Positions 53,825 through 63,456 of a stretch of 64,000 nucleotides of DNA are shown here, one piece after another. Within the stretch, counting starts at the first letter, position 1. Each line of letters begins with the position of its first letter. Below the pieces are notes generated by a model, which was not told the DNA's origin, made no database searches, and saw only the letters and a list, made by a program, of their open reading frames with translations. Source of the DNA: Frigidibacter mobilis (lineage in GTDB: Bacteria; Pseudomonadota; Alphaproteobacteria; Rhodobacterales; Rhodobacteraceae); NCBI RefSeq assembly GCF_001620265.1, contig NZ_CP012661.1:4167001-4231000 (forward strand), given 5' to 3'. Made by a program: the position numbers and the translations under genes.

Positions 53825-54813
53825 TGGCTCATCACCTCCAGCCATTCGGCAAGGGCCGCTGCGCGCAGCGCCTCGGCCTCGGTTTCCGTGTAGAACAGCG
53901 TCTTCTCCGGCCGCGGCAGCGCCGCAAACCCGGGCGGCAGCCGCGCAGGGTCAAGTTTCGCGGGGTAGGACCAGTTCCCGGTGGCGATCTTCGACTGGAA
54001 GCTGTCCGACAGGATGAAATCCATGAAGTCCTGCGCCAGTTCGGGCTGATCGGTGCCCGCCAGCTGTGCTGCCAGCTCCACCATGAAGTAATGCCCCTCG
54101 GGGAATATCGCAGCCTTCTTGGTGGCATCCTCTTCCGCAATCAGGTGGTAGGCGGGGGATGTTGTATAGGACAGCACCATATCCGCCTCACCGGCCGTGA
54201 ACATGCCATAGCTTTCCGACCAGCCCTTCGTCACCGTCAGGATCTTCGGCTTCAGCCGCGCCCAGACCTCGGGCGCCTCATCCCCGTAAACCGCCTTCAC
54301 CCACAGCAGCAGCGCGAGGCCGGAGCCGGAGCTGCGCGGATCCTGGATCACGATCTTCAGGCTTTCGGGCGCGTCCAGCAGCGCCTCGAAACTGGCGGGC
54401 GGGTTCGGCAGGCGGGTCTCGTCATAGACAAAGGCCGTCTCGCCCCAGTTGAAGGGCAGGAACACCGCATCCTCCCAGGCCACCGGCATCGTCAGCTCCG
54501 ACGTATCCTGCCCGTGCGGCGCGAAAAGGCCCGTCGCCCGCGCCCGCGCGGTGGCATCGGTGTTCAGCCCGATGATCGCATCCGCCTCGGTGCCCGCGCC
54601 CTCGACCCTCAGCCGCCCCAGCACGTCGCCGGTGGAAAACTGCAGATCGCAGCCGCAGATCGCCTCGAAATCCGCCTCGATCTGCGGCCCCGGGCCCCAG
54701 TCCGAGGCGAAATAGTCGGGGGCATAGACGGTCAGCGCGGGCTTTGCGGGAGCACCCTCGGCAGCAGCAAGGCTGGCCGAAAGGATACCCGCGGCGGTCA
54801 GAAAATGTCTCAT
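53821..54813 (-). CDS. thiB: Thiamine-binding periplasmic protein, paralogue 2 (first gene of the operon)
   Basis: A 330-residue binding protein closely related to its neighbour: LTVYAPDYFASDWGPGPQIEADFEAICGCDLQFS, FLPFNWGETAFVYDETRLPNPPASFEALLDAP and VLSYTTSPAYHLIAEEDATKKA. Signal peptide about 1-21. Start ATG at 54813 with GGAGGATGAC before it; the in-frame TTG start upstream is less likely. It lies 50 bases after the TPP aptamer. The two proteins differ in many surface positions, so they may bind different forms (thiamine, TMP, TPP or precursors). Confidence 0.9.
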   Translation of the reverse strand: MRHFLTAAGILSASLAAAEGAPAKPALTVYAPDYFASDWGPGPQIEADFEAICGCDLQFSTGDVLGRLRVEGAGTEADAIIGLNTDATARARATGLFAPHGQDTSELTMPVAWEDAVFLPFNWGETAFVYDETRLPNPPASFEALLDAPESLKIVIQDPRSSGSGLALLLWVKAVYGDEAPEVWARLKPKILTVTKGWSESYGMFTAGEADMVLSYTTSPAYHLIAEEDATKKAAIFPEGHYFMVELAAQLAGTDQPELAQDFMDFILSDSFQSKIATGNWSYPAKLDPARLPPGFAALPRPEKTLFYTETEAEALRAAALAEWLEVMSQ

Positions 54814-54862
54814 GTCATCCTCCAAGGGCCGACGGGCGGAGCAAGGACAGGAGACATATCAT

Positions 54863-54952
54863 CCACCTTCCCTCCGCCGGTCTTAACCGGTTCAGGTTCG
54901 ACGGGTTCGCATGGCGCATCTCAGCCCTGCAACGCAGGGCACCCCGAGGTGG
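54863..54952 (-). ncRNA. TPP riboswitch (THI element)
   Basis: On the minus strand the conserved blocks occur in order: P1 half CCACC, CTCGGGGTGCCC, GCTGAGAT, ACCCGTCGAACCTGA, CCGGTTAAGACCGGCGGAGGGA and closing P1 half GGTGG. This is the standard TPP aptamer. It lies in the leader of thiB-thiB-thiP-thiQ and should turn the operon off when TPP is plentiful. Confidence 0.96.
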
Positions 54953-55048
54953 GGGCAACCATAGCCCCCCCCGCCCCCCGCGCAAGCCGAAATGTCTTGA
55001 GCGGCCCCCCCCGCCCCGCTATGCCCCGGGGCAAAGGGAGCCCGCATC

Positions 55049-56152
55049 ATGAGCCTGAACACCTTCGGCCACCTGTTCCGCGTCACCACCTGGGGCGAAA
55101 GCCACGGGCCCGCGCTTGGCGCCACGGTCGATGGCTGCCCCCCCGGCGTGGCGGTGGATGAGGCGATGCTCCAGCACTGGCTCGACCAGCGCAAACCCGG
55201 CCAGAACAAGTACACCACCCAGCGGCAGGAGCCCGACCGGGTGCGCATCCTGTCGGGCCTGTTCGAGGGGCGGACCACCGGCACCCCGATCCAGCTGATG
55301 ATCGAGAATACCGACCAGCGGTCCAAGGATTACGGCGAGATCGCGCAGGCCTTCCGCCCCGGCCATGCCGACATCACCTATCACCAGAAATACGGGCTGC
55401 GCGACTATCGCGGCGGCGGCCGGTCCAGCGCGCGGGAAACCGCGGCGCGGGTGGCGGCAGGCGGCGTGGCGCGGGCGGCCCTGGCGGCGCTGGTGCCGGG
55501 CCTGTCGATCACCGGCTACATGGTGCAGATCGGCCCGCACCGCATCGACCGCGCCCGCTTCGACGCCACCCAGATCCCGCTGAACCCGTTCTGGGTGCCC
55601 GACGCGCAGGCGGCAACCGAATGGGCCGACTACCTTGACGGGCTGCGCAAGTCCGGCAACTCGGTGGGCGCGGTGATCGAGGTCGTCGCCAGCGGCGTGC
55701 CCGCCGGCCTCGGCGCCCCGGTCTATGGCAAGCTCGATACCGACCTTGCCGCGGCGATGATGTCGATCAACGCGGTGAAGGGGGTCGAGATCGGCGACGG
55801 CATGGCCGCCGCGATGCTGACCGGCGTCGACAATGCCGACGAGATCCGCATCGGCAACGATGGCCAGCCGCTGTTCCTGTCCAACCACGCCGGCGGCATC
55901 CTCGGCGGCATCTCCACCGGGCAGGAGATCGTGGTGCGCTTCGCCGTCAAGCCGACCTCGTCGATCCTGACCCCGCGCCGCACCATCACCGTCGCGGGCG
56001 CGGAAACTGACCTCATCACCAAGGGCCGCCACGATCCCTGCGTCGGCATCCGCGCCGTGCCGGTAGGCGAGGCGATGATGGCCTGCGTGCTGCTCGACCA
56101 CCTGCTGCTCGACCGCGGCCAGACCGGCGGCATCCGCGGCCAGATCGGCTAG
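55049..56152 (+). CDS. aroC: Chorismate synthase
   Basis: A 367-residue FMN-dependent enzyme for the last step of the shikimate pathway. [27 protein letters not shown] at the N-terminus, [39 protein letters not shown] and the C-terminal [21 protein letters not shown] are the three signature regions. AAAGGGAG precedes the ATG. Its TAG stop shares a CTAG with the TAG of the convergent YafY gene. Confidence 0.97.
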   Translation: MSLNTFGHLFRVTTWGESHGPALGATVDGCPPGVAVDEAMLQHWLDQRKPGQNKYTTQRQEPDRVRILSGLFEGRTTGTPIQLMIENTDQRSKDYGEIAQAFRPGHADITYHQKYGLRDYRGGGRSSARETAARVAAGGVARAALAALVPGLSITGYMVQIGPHRIDRARFDATQIPLNPFWVPDAQAATEWADYLDGLRKSGNSVGAVIEVVASGVPAGLGAPVYGKLDTDLAAAMMSINAVKGVEIGDGMAAAMLTGVDNADEIRIGNDGQPLFLSNHAGGILGGISTGQEIVVRFAVKPTSSILTPRRTITVAGAETDLITKGRHDPCVGIRAVPVGEAMMACVLLDHLLLDRGQTGGIRGQIG

Positions 56153-56841
56153 GCCGCCGGCCCCCGCCGCATCTGCGCCTCAAACGCGCGCAGCAGCGGC
56201 ACCCGGCGTGGGCGAAAGCTCTCCTCCGTGGCGGCAACCCCGGCCATCATGCCGATGTGAAAGCGCCGGAAATCCTGGCGCAGGCAGCACCAGGCCAGCA
56301 GCATCAGGCTGCGGTCGAGAAACACCACCGACAGCGGCAGGATGCGCCGTGCACTCACCCCGCCCTCGCGGTCGGTATAGCGGATGTCCAGCGCGCGCTC
56401 TTCCCAGCAGGCCTCGCGGATCAGCGACAGGTGCGGCGGCGCAGCCGCCCGGCGCTCGAAGCGATAGGTCTGCTGCACCGCATGCAGCGCCTGCCGCTGC
56501 ACCCGTTCGGGCAGGGTGGCGATGATCTTGGCCTGCGCCAGCTCTGCCGCCCGGGCCAGCGCCGGATCGCCCGCCATGCGCACCTCGGCCAGCCCCAGCA
56601 CCAGCGCCTCGACCTCTAGCCGCGTGAACATCTGCGGCGGCAGGGCCGGGTCCTCGGTCAGCGTATAGCCGACCCCCGCCGCCCCGTCGATCAGCGCCCC
56701 GCCCGCGCGCAGCGCCGCAATGTCGCGGTAGAGCGTGCGGGCCGACACCTCGGTCTCTTCGGCCAGCCGCGCGGCCGTCACCGGCGCGGGCAGCCGGCGC
56801 AGGGCATCGAGCAGGCGGAACAGGCGGTCGGATCTGGACAT
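56149..56841 (-). CDS. YafY-type HTH/WYL transcriptional regulator
   Basis: A 230-residue regulator. N-terminal winged helix [57 protein letters not shown]-terminal WYL domain (about 135-205) with [36 protein letters not shown], where the WYL triplet is altered. WYL domains sense ligands such as nucleic acids or metabolites. It is divergent from the GST gene with 65 bp between, so it probably controls it. Confidence 0.9.
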   Translation of the reverse strand: MSRSDRLFRLLDALRRLPAPVTAARLAEETEVSARTLYRDIAALRAGGALIDGAAGVGYTLTEDPALPPQMFTRLEVEALVLGLAEVRMAGDPALARAAELAQAKIIATLPERVQRQALHAVQQTYRFERRAAAPPHLSLIREACWEERALDIRYTDREGGVSARRILPLSVVFLDRSLMLLAWCCLRQDFRRFHIGMMAGVAATEESFRPRRVPLLRAFEAQMRRGPAA

Positions 56842-56906
56842 GATGCTGACAGGTTCTGACAGGATGCCCCGGTCATAACAACGGCATCACCCAAGGAGAA
56901 CCCCCG

Positions 56907-57521
56907 ATGCTGACCCTGTTCCACGCCCCCCAGTCCCGCTCCTCCCGCCTTGTCACGCTGATCGACGAGATGGCCCTGCAGGACCGGGTGAAGATCCACA
57001 CCGTCACCATCCCGCGGATGGATGGCAGCGGCGGGCCCGACGCCGCCAACCCGCATCCCGAAGCCAAGGTGCCGGCCCTGCTGCATGACGGCACGCTCAT
57101 CACCGAAACCGCTGCCATCATCCTCTATCTGACCACCCTGTTCCCCGAGGCGGGCATGGCGCCCAGGGCCGATGATCCGCGCTATGGTGCATACCTGACC
57201 TGGCTGTTCTGGTATGGCAACGTGATGGAGCCGGTGCTGATCCTCGAAGCCGCGGGCCTCGGCCATCCGTACCTGCACGCCACCTTTCGCGGCCATCCGG
57301 AAGGTGTCGCCCGGCTGCGCGCCGCGCTGGAGCGGGGGCCCTGGCTGCTGGGCGACAGCTACAGCGCCGCCGACCTGCTGTGCCACTCGCCCTATGCCTG
57401 GTTCAAGGAGGCCACGCCCGAAGATCCCCTGATCCGCGACTGGGTGGCCCGTTGCCAGGCCCGCCCGGCCGCCGAGCGGACGAGGGCCAGCGACGCGGCG
57501 GCGCTGCAGCAAGCCGCCTGA
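56907..57521 (+). CDS. Glutathione S-transferase family protein
   Basis: A 204-residue GST. MLTLFHAPQSRSSRLVTLIDEM is the thioredoxin-like start with Ser at the active position; NPHPEAKVPALLHDGTLITETAAIILYLTTLFPE gives cis-Pro and the glutathione-binding TETAAI; the helical C-terminal domain has GPWLLGDSYSAADLL with the capping Asp. AAGGAGAA precedes the start. Probably regulated by the divergent YafY protein. Distinct from the GST at 46241. Confidence 0.92.
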   Translation: MLTLFHAPQSRSSRLVTLIDEMALQDRVKIHTVTIPRMDGSGGPDAANPHPEAKVPALLHDGTLITETAAIILYLTTLFPEAGMAPRADDPRYGAYLTWLFWYGNVMEPVLILEAAGLGHPYLHATFRGHPEGVARLRAALERGPWLLGDSYSAADLLCHSPYAWFKEATPEDPLIRDWVARCQARPAAERTRASDAAALQQAA

Positions 57522-57543
57522 GCAGGACGTTCTGGCGGCGCAG

Positions 57544-58425
57544 CTACGCGGCCGGCCTGTCCGCCTGCCGCGACAGCTGCACCGCCAGGATGCCGCCCGC
57601 GATCACCATCACGCCCGCAGCATCCGCCCAGCCAAGCCGTTCCCCCAGCAGCACCGCAGCCACGGCAACCCCGAAGAACGGGTTGAGGAAATGGAAGGTC
57701 GAGGCGCGGACGGTACCGATCCGCCCCACCAGCAGGAACCACACCCAGGTCGCCAGCACGCCCGGCACCAGCGTGGTGTACAGGAACGCTCCCACCAGCC
57801 GCGGTGTCCAGTGCACCACGAAGGGCTCTGTCGCCGCCGCCACAACCGCCAGCGCGGCAGAGCCCACAAACATCTGCAGCCCCACCACCATCATCACATT
57901 GCCGCCGCCGCCGGTCGCGCCCCGCATCGACAGCGTCGCCACCGTCAGCGCCAGGGATCCCAGCAGGCACAGCGCCACCCCGCCCAGATCGGTGCCGCCC
58001 GACAGCCGCGAGCCCATGATAAGCGCCACGCCCGCCATCCCGGCCACCAGCCCGGCAATCCCCAGCGGGCGCACCCTGTCGCCGAACAGCGCCCAGCCGA
58101 ACCCCGCCACCAGCAGCGGCATCGAGGAAGCGATGATCGCCGCCAGCGAGGCCTCCACCCATTGCATCGCCACGAAGTTCAGCCCGAGGTACAGCGCGTT
58201 CTGGCAGATCCCGAAGATCACCACCGCCCGCCATTGCGCCCGGCTCAGCCGCCAGCTCTGTCCCATCGCCAGCGCGATGCCGCAGGCAACCGCCCCCGAC
58301 AGCAGGAACCGCGCCGCCAGTGCCGTCAGCGGCGGTGCATCGGCCACGATCATCCGCGCCGAGGTGAAGGCCGAGGACCACATGAAGGCAAAGCCCAGCC
58401 CCATCAGGATCGCGCGGGTATCCAT
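57544..58425 (-). CDS. DMT-superfamily EamA transporter
   Basis: A 293-residue membrane protein with about ten helices and two EamA repeats: LMGLGFAFMWSSAFTSARMIVADAPPLTALAARFLLSG and FHFLNPFFGVAVAAVLLGERLGWADAAGVMVIAGGILAV. Substrate unknown. It is convergent with the GST gene. Unlike the first EamA gene in the window it has no long C-terminal tail. Confidence 0.88.
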   Translation of the reverse strand: MDTRAILMGLGFAFMWSSAFTSARMIVADAPPLTALAARFLLSGAVACGIALAMGQSWRLSRAQWRAVVIFGICQNALYLGLNFVAMQWVEASLAAIIASSMPLLVAGFGWALFGDRVRPLGIAGLVAGMAGVALIMGSRLSGGTDLGGVALCLLGSLALTVATLSMRGATGGGGNVMMVVGLQMFVGSAALAVVAAATEPFVVHWTPRLVGAFLYTTLVPGVLATWVWFLLVGRIGTVRASTFHFLNPFFGVAVAAVLLGERLGWADAAGVMVIAGGILAVQLSRQADRPAA

Positions 58426-58529
58426 GTCTGCACCTCAAATGGAAAAGGCCGCGTATCCGACCGGAACGCGACCCTATCCATTGGCCGCGGGGCTGCAAGC
58501 CCCGCCGTAAATCTTCAGCCGCAGACGGC

Positions 58530-58817
58530 TCAGCCGTTCACGATGTCTTTCAGCGACTTGGCGATCGTCACCTTGACGACCTTGTCGGCCGGCTTGGTCA
58601 TGGTCTCGCCCGTGGCCGGGTTGCGCACCTGGCGCTCGGGGCGGGCCTTGCAGACCACCTTGCCGATACCCGGAATGGTCACGGAACCGCCATTGGTCAC
58701 TTCGGTGGCGACCACCGTCCCGATCGCGTCCAGCGCGGCGGTGGCGGTTTTCTTGTCCGAGCCCATAGCCTCGGCCACAGCTGCAACAAGCTGCGCTTTC
58801 GTCATCGGTTTCGACAT
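58530..58817 (-). CDS. HU-family DNA-binding protein
   Basis: A 95-residue nucleoid protein. Family features are TKAQLVAAVAEAMGSDKKTATAALDAIGTVV at the N-terminus, the saddle GSVTIPGIGKVVCKARPERQVRNPATGETM with the DNA-bending Pro arm and VKVTIAKSLKDIVNG at the end. An AAATCTCCT-type context (AGGAGATTTAA on its own strand) precedes the start. It packages DNA and helps replication and recombination. HU versus IHF: no IHF-specific features. Confidence 0.95.
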   Translation of the reverse strand: MSKPMTKAQLVAAVAEAMGSDKKTATAALDAIGTVVATEVTNGGSVTIPGIGKVVCKARPERQVRNPATGETMTKPADKVVKVTIAKSLKDIVNG

Positions 58818-58943
58818 TTAAATCTCCTCACATGCGCCCCGTTTTCAGGGTCATCTGCGCCGTATTCGGCATATTCGGCTGCTACACAGGTTTTCGGCCA
58901 GCAAGGCAAGCGTTTTTCGCCCGGTTTGGCCAGTTTTCCAGCG

Positions 58944-60428
58944 TCAAAGGAACGCGGTTTCCTCAAAACTGCGCAACTTGCGGCTGTGGATGCGCTCCAG
59001 CGGCATGTCGCGCAGCCGCTCCATCGCCCGCACCCCGATCAGCAGGTGGCGGCTGACCTGGGTCTTGTAGAATTCCGACGCCATCCCCGGCAACTTCAGC
59101 TCGCCATGCAGCGGCTTGTCGCTGACGCAGAGCAAGGTGCCATAGGGCACGCGGAACCGGAAGCCGTTGGCGGCGATGGTGGCGCTTTCCATATCCAGCG
59201 CAATCGCACGGGACTGCGACAGCCGCTGCACCGGGCCCGACTGGTCGCGCAGCTCCCAGTTGCGGTTGTCGATGGTGGCGACGGTGCCGGTGCGCATGAT
59301 CCGCTTCAGCTCATACCCGTCCAGTTCGGTCACCTCGGCCACCGCCTCCTGCAGCGCGATCTGGATCTCGGCCAGCGCCGGGATCGGCACCCAGACCGGC
59401 AGATCGGCATCCAGAACGTGATCCTCGCGCAGATAGGCATGGGCCAGCACGAAATCGCCCAGGCTCTGGCTGTTGCGCAGCCCGGCGCAATGCCCGACCA
59501 TCAGCCAGGCATGGGGCCTGAGCACCGCGATATGGTCGGTCGCCGTCTTGGCATTCGACGGGCCGACGCCGATATTCACCAGCGTGATCCCCTGCCCGTC
59601 CGCCCGCTTCAGGTGATAGGCCGGCATCTGCGGCATCTTCGGCAGATGCGGCATCGCCCCGTCCGGCGTGGTGACAGAGATATTGCCCGGCCCCACAAAA
59701 GCCTCATAGCCGCTGTCCGGGTCCGCCAGCGCGGTGCGGGCAAAGGCCTCGAACTCATCGACATAGAACTGGTAGTTGGTGAACAGCACATGGTTCTGGA
59801 AATGCTCGGGCATCGTCGCGGTGTAATGCGACAGCCGCGCCAGCGAGTAGTCCACCCGCTGCGCCGTGAACGGCGCCAGATGACCGGAGCCGTCGGGATG
59901 CGACAGGTTGGTGCCGTTCACGATGTCATCATCCATCGTCGCCAGGTCCGGCACGTCGAACACGTCGCGCAGAGAGAAGCTCAGCACCCCCTCCTGCGGC
60001 ACCGCGACAGACGGGTTGCCCGCCACCGCAAAATGCACCGGAATCGCCGTGCCCGAGGGCCCGATGCTGACCGGCACCCCGTGGTTGCGGATCAGGAGCC
60101 CCAGCTGCTGCACCAGGTAGTTGCGGAACAGGTCGGGCCGGGTGATCGTCGCCGAATAGGTCCCCGGCACCGCGACATGGCCAAAGCTCAGCCGGCTGTC
60201 GGCCTTCATGTGGCTCGACGTGGTGATCCGCACCTCGGGGTAGAAGGCCCGCAGCCGCGCCGCCGGCCTGCCGCCGGTCAGCGTGCTGTTGAACCCCTCC
60301 AGCAGGAACGCCGTCGCCTCGGCATAGAGCTCTTCCAGCCGCGTCACCGCCGCCTCGGGGTCGGTGAAGCTCTCGGCAGCGCGCGCCGGCGCTGTCTGCA
60401 CCGGCAATGTGGGATCACTCGCGGTCAT
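58944..60428 (-). CDS. amn: AMP nucleosidase
   Basis: A 494-residue enzyme that splits AMP to adenine and ribose 5-phosphate. The N-terminal half is the Amn-specific domain; the C-terminal half is a PNP/UDP-phosphorylase fold with VNIGVGPSNAKTATDHIAVLRPHAWLMVGHCAGLRNSQSLGDFVLAHAYLREDHVL and ALDMESATIAANGFRFRVPYGTLLCVSDKP. The ATG overlaps the ade stop by 4 bases. With adenine deaminase upstream, the operon would convert AMP to hypoxanthine. Confidence 0.94.
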   Translation of the reverse strand: MTASDPTLPVQTAPARAAESFTDPEAAVTRLEELYAEATAFLLEGFNSTLTGGRPAARLRAFYPEVRITTSSHMKADSRLSFGHVAVPGTYSATITRPDLFRNYLVQQLGLLIRNHGVPVSIGPSGTAIPVHFAVAGNPSVAVPQEGVLSFSLRDVFDVPDLATMDDDIVNGTNLSHPDGSGHLAPFTAQRVDYSLARLSHYTATMPEHFQNHVLFTNYQFYVDEFEAFARTALADPDSGYEAFVGPGNISVTTPDGAMPHLPKMPQMPAYHLKRADGQGITLVNIGVGPSNAKTATDHIAVLRPHAWLMVGHCAGLRNSQSLGDFVLAHAYLREDHVLDADLPVWVPIPALAEIQIALQEAVAEVTELDGYELKRIMRTGTVATIDNRNWELRDQSGPVQRLSQSRAIALDMESATIAANGFRFRVPYGTLLCVSDKPLHGELKLPGMASEFYKTQVSRHLLIGVRAMERLRDMPLERIHSRKLRSFEETAFL

Positions 60429-62229
60429 TCAAACAGCCCCGTCAGCTCAAATTTCGTCACATCCACCAGCCCCAGGTCGGAAATCCGCAGCTCGGGGATC
60501 ACCACCAGCGCCAGCAGCGAATGCTGCATATAGGCGTTGTTCAGCGTGCAGCCGCACGCGGCCATCGCGGCCACCATCCGGTCCGCCTTTGCCGCAACCT
60601 CCACCGCCGGGCTGTCGCTCATCAGCCCCGCAATCGGCAAGGGCACCTGCGCGATCTCTTCCCCGTCCTTCCAGACGGTGATCCCGCCGCCGATCTCGCC
60701 CAGCCGGTTCGCTGCCGCCGCCATCATCGCGGCATCGGTGCCGACCACGATCATGTGGTGGCTGTCATGCGCGACGGTAGAGCCGATCGCCATCCGCCCG
60801 GTATAGCCAAAGCCCGACACGAAGCCGTTCACCACCTTGCCGGTGCCGCGGTGCCGCTCCACCAGCGCGATCTGCGCCACGCCCTTGGCCTCGTCGGGCT
60901 GCGCGAACCCGTCCACCACCGCCAGTTCCGCGGTCAGCGCCCGGGTCGGCGCCTGATTCTCCACCACGCCGATCACCTTGGCCGTCACGGTGTTGGCCCC
61001 TCGGGCGCGGCAATCGCAAAATCCTCGGGCTCCAGCGCCTTGCCCAGCCGCACCGTCGCCCGCGCCTCCTCGGGCCAGGCGTAATGCGGGCACTCCACCA
61101 GCAGCCTGCCATCCATCGCCACCGTGCGCCCGCGGGCGATCACCCGCTCGATCGGCAGGCTGGTCAGGTCCGAGGTCAGGATGATATCCGCCCGCCGCCC
61201 CGGCGTCAGGCTGCCCAGATCCCGCTCCAGCCCGAAATGCGTCGCGGTGTTGATCGTCGCCATCTGCAGCGCCACCAGCGGATCGCAGCCGCAGGCGATG
61301 GCATGGCGCACCACCCGGTTCATGTGCCCGTCATTCACCAGCGTGCCCGAATGGCAATCGTCGGTGCACAGGATGAAGTTGCGCGGGTCGAGCCCCTTCC
61401 GGGTGATCGCGGTGATCTGGCTCTCCACGTCATACCAGGCCGATCCCAGCCGCAGCATGGACCGCATCCCCTGCCGCACCCGCGCAATCGCGTCCGCTTC
61501 GCATGTGCCCTCATGGTCATCGGCCGCGCCCCCCGCCACATAGGCGGAAAACGCGTGCCCCAGATCGGGGCTGGCATAATGCCCGCCGATGGTCTTGCCC
61601 GCCCGCTGGGTCACGCTCAGCTCCGACAGCATCTTGCGGTCGCCGGCGATCACGCCCGGAAAGTTCATCATCTCGCCCAGGCCGATGATGCCCGGCCATT
61701 GCATCGCCTCGGCCACGTCATCGGCGGTGATCTCATATCCCGTCGTCTCCAGCCCGGGGGCCGAAGGCGCGCAGCTCGGCATCTGGGTGAAGATGTTCAC
61801 CGGCTGCATCTGCGCCTCGTCATGCATCATCCGCACGCCGGCCAGCCCCAGCACATTCGCAATCTCATGCGGATCGGTGAACATGGTCGTGGTGCCATGC
61901 GGGATCACCGCCGCGGCAAACTCTGCCGGGGTCAGCATCCCGCTTTCGATATGCATGTGCCCGTCGCAGAGGCCGGGGATCATGAAGCGACCTTCCGCCT
62001 CGATCACCTCGGTCTCGGGCCCGATGCAATGGCCGGCATCCGGGCCGACATAGGCGATGCGCCCGTCGGCCACGGCAATGTCGTGGCCCGGCAGCACCTC
62101 GCGGCTGTGGACATTGACCCATTGCCCGCCGCGCACCACCAGGTCGGCGGCCTCGCGTCCGGCAGCAATGGCGATCAGGCGGGGGGCGGCATCGGCCCAG
62201 CTCTTCAGGGGAAAATTCGAGTGTTCCAT
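60425..62229 (-). CDS. ade: Adenine deaminase, single-base shift
   Basis: Ade deaminates adenine to hypoxanthine. The N-terminal part holds the metal motif IPGLCDGHMHIESGMLTP and ITRKGLDPRNFILCTDDCHSGTLVNDGHMNR. It reads EDFAIAAPEG and then meets a stop; the C-terminal domain, starting ANTVTAKVIGVVENQAP and including GYTGRMAIGSTVAHDSHHMIVVG, is in another frame down to 60425. One extra G in the GGGG at 60997-61000 (minus strand) restores a 601-residue protein, the family's usual size. The next gene, amn, supplies its substrate. Confidence 0.92.
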
Positions 62230-62310
62230 GCCGAAACTTCTCCTACCGCGGCAAGGCTTGCAAGTGACGATCTGGCGACAGTCCGGCACAATGCCCGACA
62301 GATTTTCTAT

Positions 62311-62354
62311 ACATATGACATCTGTATAGGGTCCGTATGGTCTCCATATCGGCC
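62311..62354. repeat. 11-bp-period array, locus 3 (four units)
   Basis: ACATATGACAT, CTGTATAGGGT, CCGTATGGTCT and CCATATCGGCC in succession, in the divergent gap between ade (start 62229, minus) and the topoisomerase gene (start 62415, plus). Related to arrays at 15268-15300 and 46077-46120. Confidence 0.72.
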
Positions 62355-62414
62355 CCGCAGGCCCCAGGGAACCCGCCGTCCGCCTTGCGGGTTGCGCCCT
62401 GGCCCTTGCAGGAC

Positions 62415-63406
62415 ATGCCGCAGATGCCGCCCCGCCCCCGCCTGATCTACTATCCCGACAGCCAGCCCGGCATCCGCCGCCTGCGCCGCGGCCGCGGCTT
62501 TTCCTACCTCGCCCCGACGGCACCACCATCGCCGCCGCTGCCGAGCGCGCCCGCATCGCCGCCCTCGCCGTGCCCCCGGCCTATGAGGATGTGTGGATCT
62601 GCCCCCGCCCCGATGGCCATCTGCAAGCCACCGGCCGCGATGCCCGCCTGCGCAAGCAGTATCGCTATCATCCTGATTGGACTGCATTTCAGGCCGAAAA
62701 GAAGTATGCCGGCCTGCCCGCCTTCGGCGCCGCCCTGCCCCGCATCCGCCGCGCGATCCTGCGTGATCTTCAGGGCGAGGCCGGGGACCAGGCCTTCGCC
62801 ATCGCCGCCGTGCTGCTGCTGATCGACCGCCTGTCGATCCGCGTCGGCAACCCCGCCTATGCCAGCCTGAACGGCAGTTTCGGCGCCACCACCCTGCGCC
62901 GCCGCCACCTGAAGCTGACCGCCGCGGGCCTGCGGCTCGACTACACCGCCAAGGGCGGCCAGCGGGTGCGCGCCGCCGTCGCGGACCGTACCCTCAACCG
63001 GGTGTTAACCGCTTTGGACGATCTTCCGGGCCAGAGCCTGGCGAAATGGGTCGATGCGGAGGGCGCCACCCGCCCCGTCACCTCCGATCAGGTCAACGCC
63101 CGGCTGGCCGGTCTTGTCGGCGATGCCGGGGCGACGGCCAAGACCTTCCGCACCTGGAACGGCTCCGTCGCGGCGCTGGAGGCAGCCCTTTCCGAAGAAA
63201 ACCCCAGTATCCGCAGCCTCTCGCAGGCCGCGGCATCGCGCCTGCACAATACCCCCACCGTCGCCCGCGGCAGCTATATCCACCCGCAAGTCATTGATTT
63301 TGCATCAGAATCACTTGATATCCGGGCGGCTTTGACCCTCGATCTGCCCCCGGTCCAAGGTCTCCGCCTGCCCGAACGCGCCCTGCTGCGCCTGCTGGAG
63401 GGATAG
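62415..63406 (+). CDS. DNA topoisomerase IB, single-base shift
   Basis: A poxvirus-type topoisomerase that relaxes DNA through a 3'-phosphotyrosine link. The N-terminal LIYYPDSQPGIRRLRRGRGFSYL is in the first frame; after one missing C in CGCCCCGACG (62513-62516) the rest reads VPPAYEDVWICPRPDGHLQATGRDARLRKQYRYHPDW, then IDRLSIRVGNPAYA, YTAKGGQRVRAAV and GSYIHPQVID with the catalytic Tyr. Rejoined it is 330 residues, the family's usual length. Start at ATG 62415, with a second ATG nine bases on. Confidence 0.9.
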
Positions 63407-63456
63407 GCTTGCGCAGCCTCCGCCGCGCGCCCATCCTGCCCGCAAAGGAGCCCGCC

